NCBI RefSeq assembly: GCF_002197755.1 | Contig: NZ_NHOT01000003.1 | Coordinates: 682,001-746,000 of the forward strand | Length of the DNA stretch: 64,000 nt | Origin: Pedobacter sp. AJM | GTDB lineage: Bacteria > Bacteroidota > Bacteroidia > Sphingobacteriales > Sphingobacteriaceae | Direction: 5' to 3' | Part shown: positions 63,150-64,000 of the stretch, piece after piece | Numbering within the stretch: position 1 is the first letter of the stretch | How the letters are laid out: each line of letters opens with the position of its first letter | The notes under the pieces: model-generated | Databases searched by the model: none | What the model saw: the letters and a program-made list of their open reading frames with translations, nothing else | What the model was told of the DNA's origin: nothing | Made by a program: the position numbers and the translations under genes

Positions 63150-64000
63150 ATGAAATCAATTTTCACCACAGCTATTTTTTGCTTCATCTGCATGACAGGA
63201 TTTGCGCAGTCATTTAAAAACGAATTTGGTTTTAAAACCGAAAATGATGCTTATCTGGCCACCTTAAATGACCGGTACTATACCAATGGCTTATTTATTT
63301 ATTTCCGCAGAGCCATAGATTCAACAAATTTTTCAGAGAAAATAGAAAAGAAAACCTATGAAATTTCTGCTGGTCAGAAAATGTATACCCCATACTGGGG
63401 TCAGGTGGCGAAAAAAGAAGATCAGGACAGACCCTTTGCCGGCTATTTATATGCTGGTGCAGCTTATTCCATATTCTACAAAAATGAAAGTGTATTGAAA
63501 ACCAGTATAGAAATCGGAACTGTTGGACCAAATTCACTGGCACAGGATGCCCAGAAGTTTTTGCATAAAACTGTTGGCTTTTATACACCTGCAGGATGGG
63601 AATACCAGATTAAAAATGAATTTGCTGTAAATTTAGGTGCAAATTATAGTAAATTACTTTTCAGGCCTGAAGATCCGATTATTGATATTAGCGGACAGGG
63701 TTATGCAAACCTTGGTACTACATTTTCCGGTTTGGGTGCTTCCGTATTATTCAGGGCTGGAAAATTAAATCAACTATTTAACAGTGCCTACCATCATGCA
63801 GTAATTGGAAATTCGAAAACAAAGCGCTTAAACAAATCTGAGCTTTTCCTTTATGTAAAACCACAGCTTAACTTTGTGGCTTATGATGCGACTATCCAGG
63901 GAAGTTTATTTAATAACAATAGCCCGGTTACATTTGACGTAAAACCCATTGTTTTCGAACAGCAGTTTGGTGTGAACTACAGTTCAAAAAGATTTACCGC
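63150..64000 (+). CDS. LpxR-like (DUF2219) outer-membrane protein, cut by the window end
   Basis: The reading frame from ATG 63150 is open to the window end (283 full codons). A signal peptide (1-19, TGFAQ) precedes NEFGFKTENDAYLATLNDR and YYTNGLFIYF, the N-terminal pattern of LpxR, an outer-membrane lipid A 3'-O-deacylase. RPFAGYLYAGAAYS and further beta segments follow. The catalytic residues cannot all be checked because the gene is incomplete. There is almost no room for a promoter or leader after the terminator. Confidence 0.7.
   Translation, partial: MKSIFTTAIFCFICMTGFAQSFKNEFGFKTENDAYLATLNDRYYTNGLFIYFRRAIDSTNFSEKIEKKTYEISAGQKMYTPYWGQVAKKEDQDRPFAGYLYAGAAYSIFYKNESVLKTSIEIGTVGPNSLAQDAQKFLHKTVGFYTPAGWEYQIKNEFAVNLGANYSKLLFRPEDPIIDISGQGYANLGTTFSGLGASVLFRAGKLNQLFNSAYHHAVIGNSKTKRLNKSELFLYVKPQLNFVAYDATIQGSLFNNNSPVTFDVKPIVFEQQFGVNYSSKRFT

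Overview
The window looks like chromosomal DNA from a member of the Bacteroidota, most likely Pedobacter or another Sphingobacteriaceae. The evidence is the promoter style (TTTG, about 18 nt, TAnnTTTG), the very short leaders without Shine-Dalgarno sequences, the many Bacteroidota-only families (DUF4294, DUF4783, DUF6588), bacillithiol synthesis (bshB1), and the gene content and protein sequences. No rRNA, tRNA, CRISPR array, intact insertion sequence or prophage is visible.

Positions 1-10.6 kb are organised around aromatic amino acid breakdown. They hold an aromatic amino acid hydroxylase (869-2647) and, further on, a divergent tyrosine cluster. FAH-family hydrolase and flavin reductase lie on the minus strand; hmgA and hppD lie on the plus strand. 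A decayed PIN-type toxin-antitoxin pair, an SDR oxidoreductase, an NlpC/P60 hydrolase and a YdeI-like gene lie between. Positions 10.6-16.2 kb carry a compact poxB / peroxiredoxin / DsbA-like operon, a DUF58 gene, a PQQ-type sugar dehydrogenase and thioredoxin. A 1477-residue DNA polymerase III alpha subunit with a fused N-terminal proofreading exonuclease follows (16.3-20.8 kb).

Positions 21-34.8 kb contain malate dehydrogenase, a retropepsin-like protein, a truncated haemoglobin, a two-component system followed by a UspA-like protein and a bestrophin channel, a LolC/E-type permease, a NamZ-type (DUF1343) lipoprotein, a triple-PAS histidine kinase, topoisomerase IB and fmt. Positions 34.8-38.3 kb are visibly AT-richer and form the only clear accessory patch: a broken minus-strand gene, a small secreted protein and a lipoprotein with a Gly-rich linker and an HEALH motif, none assignable to a known pathway.

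Positions 38.3-64 kb are mostly core metabolism and housekeeping: PabC-like aminotransferase, RluD-type pseudouridine synthase, lysine 6-aminotransferase and a convergent glutaryl-CoA-dehydrogenase-like gene, DUF4294-gpx-bshB1, the (p)ppGpp synthetase/hydrolase, fur, purA, pabB, an M48 protease, plsY, nadC, gpmI and lon. The window ends inside an LpxR-like outer-membrane gene. Small structures between the genes include a 56-bp tandem repeat, several imperfect inverted repeats of dispersed-repeat type, a four-copy heptamer repeat, and a dinD relic in front of pabB. I found no convincing new multi-gene system. The most unusual items are the 34.8-38.3 kb patch, the 56-bp tandem repeat, the poxB-peroxidase operon, the gpx-bshB1 coupling and the terminator that abuts the lpxR start codon.
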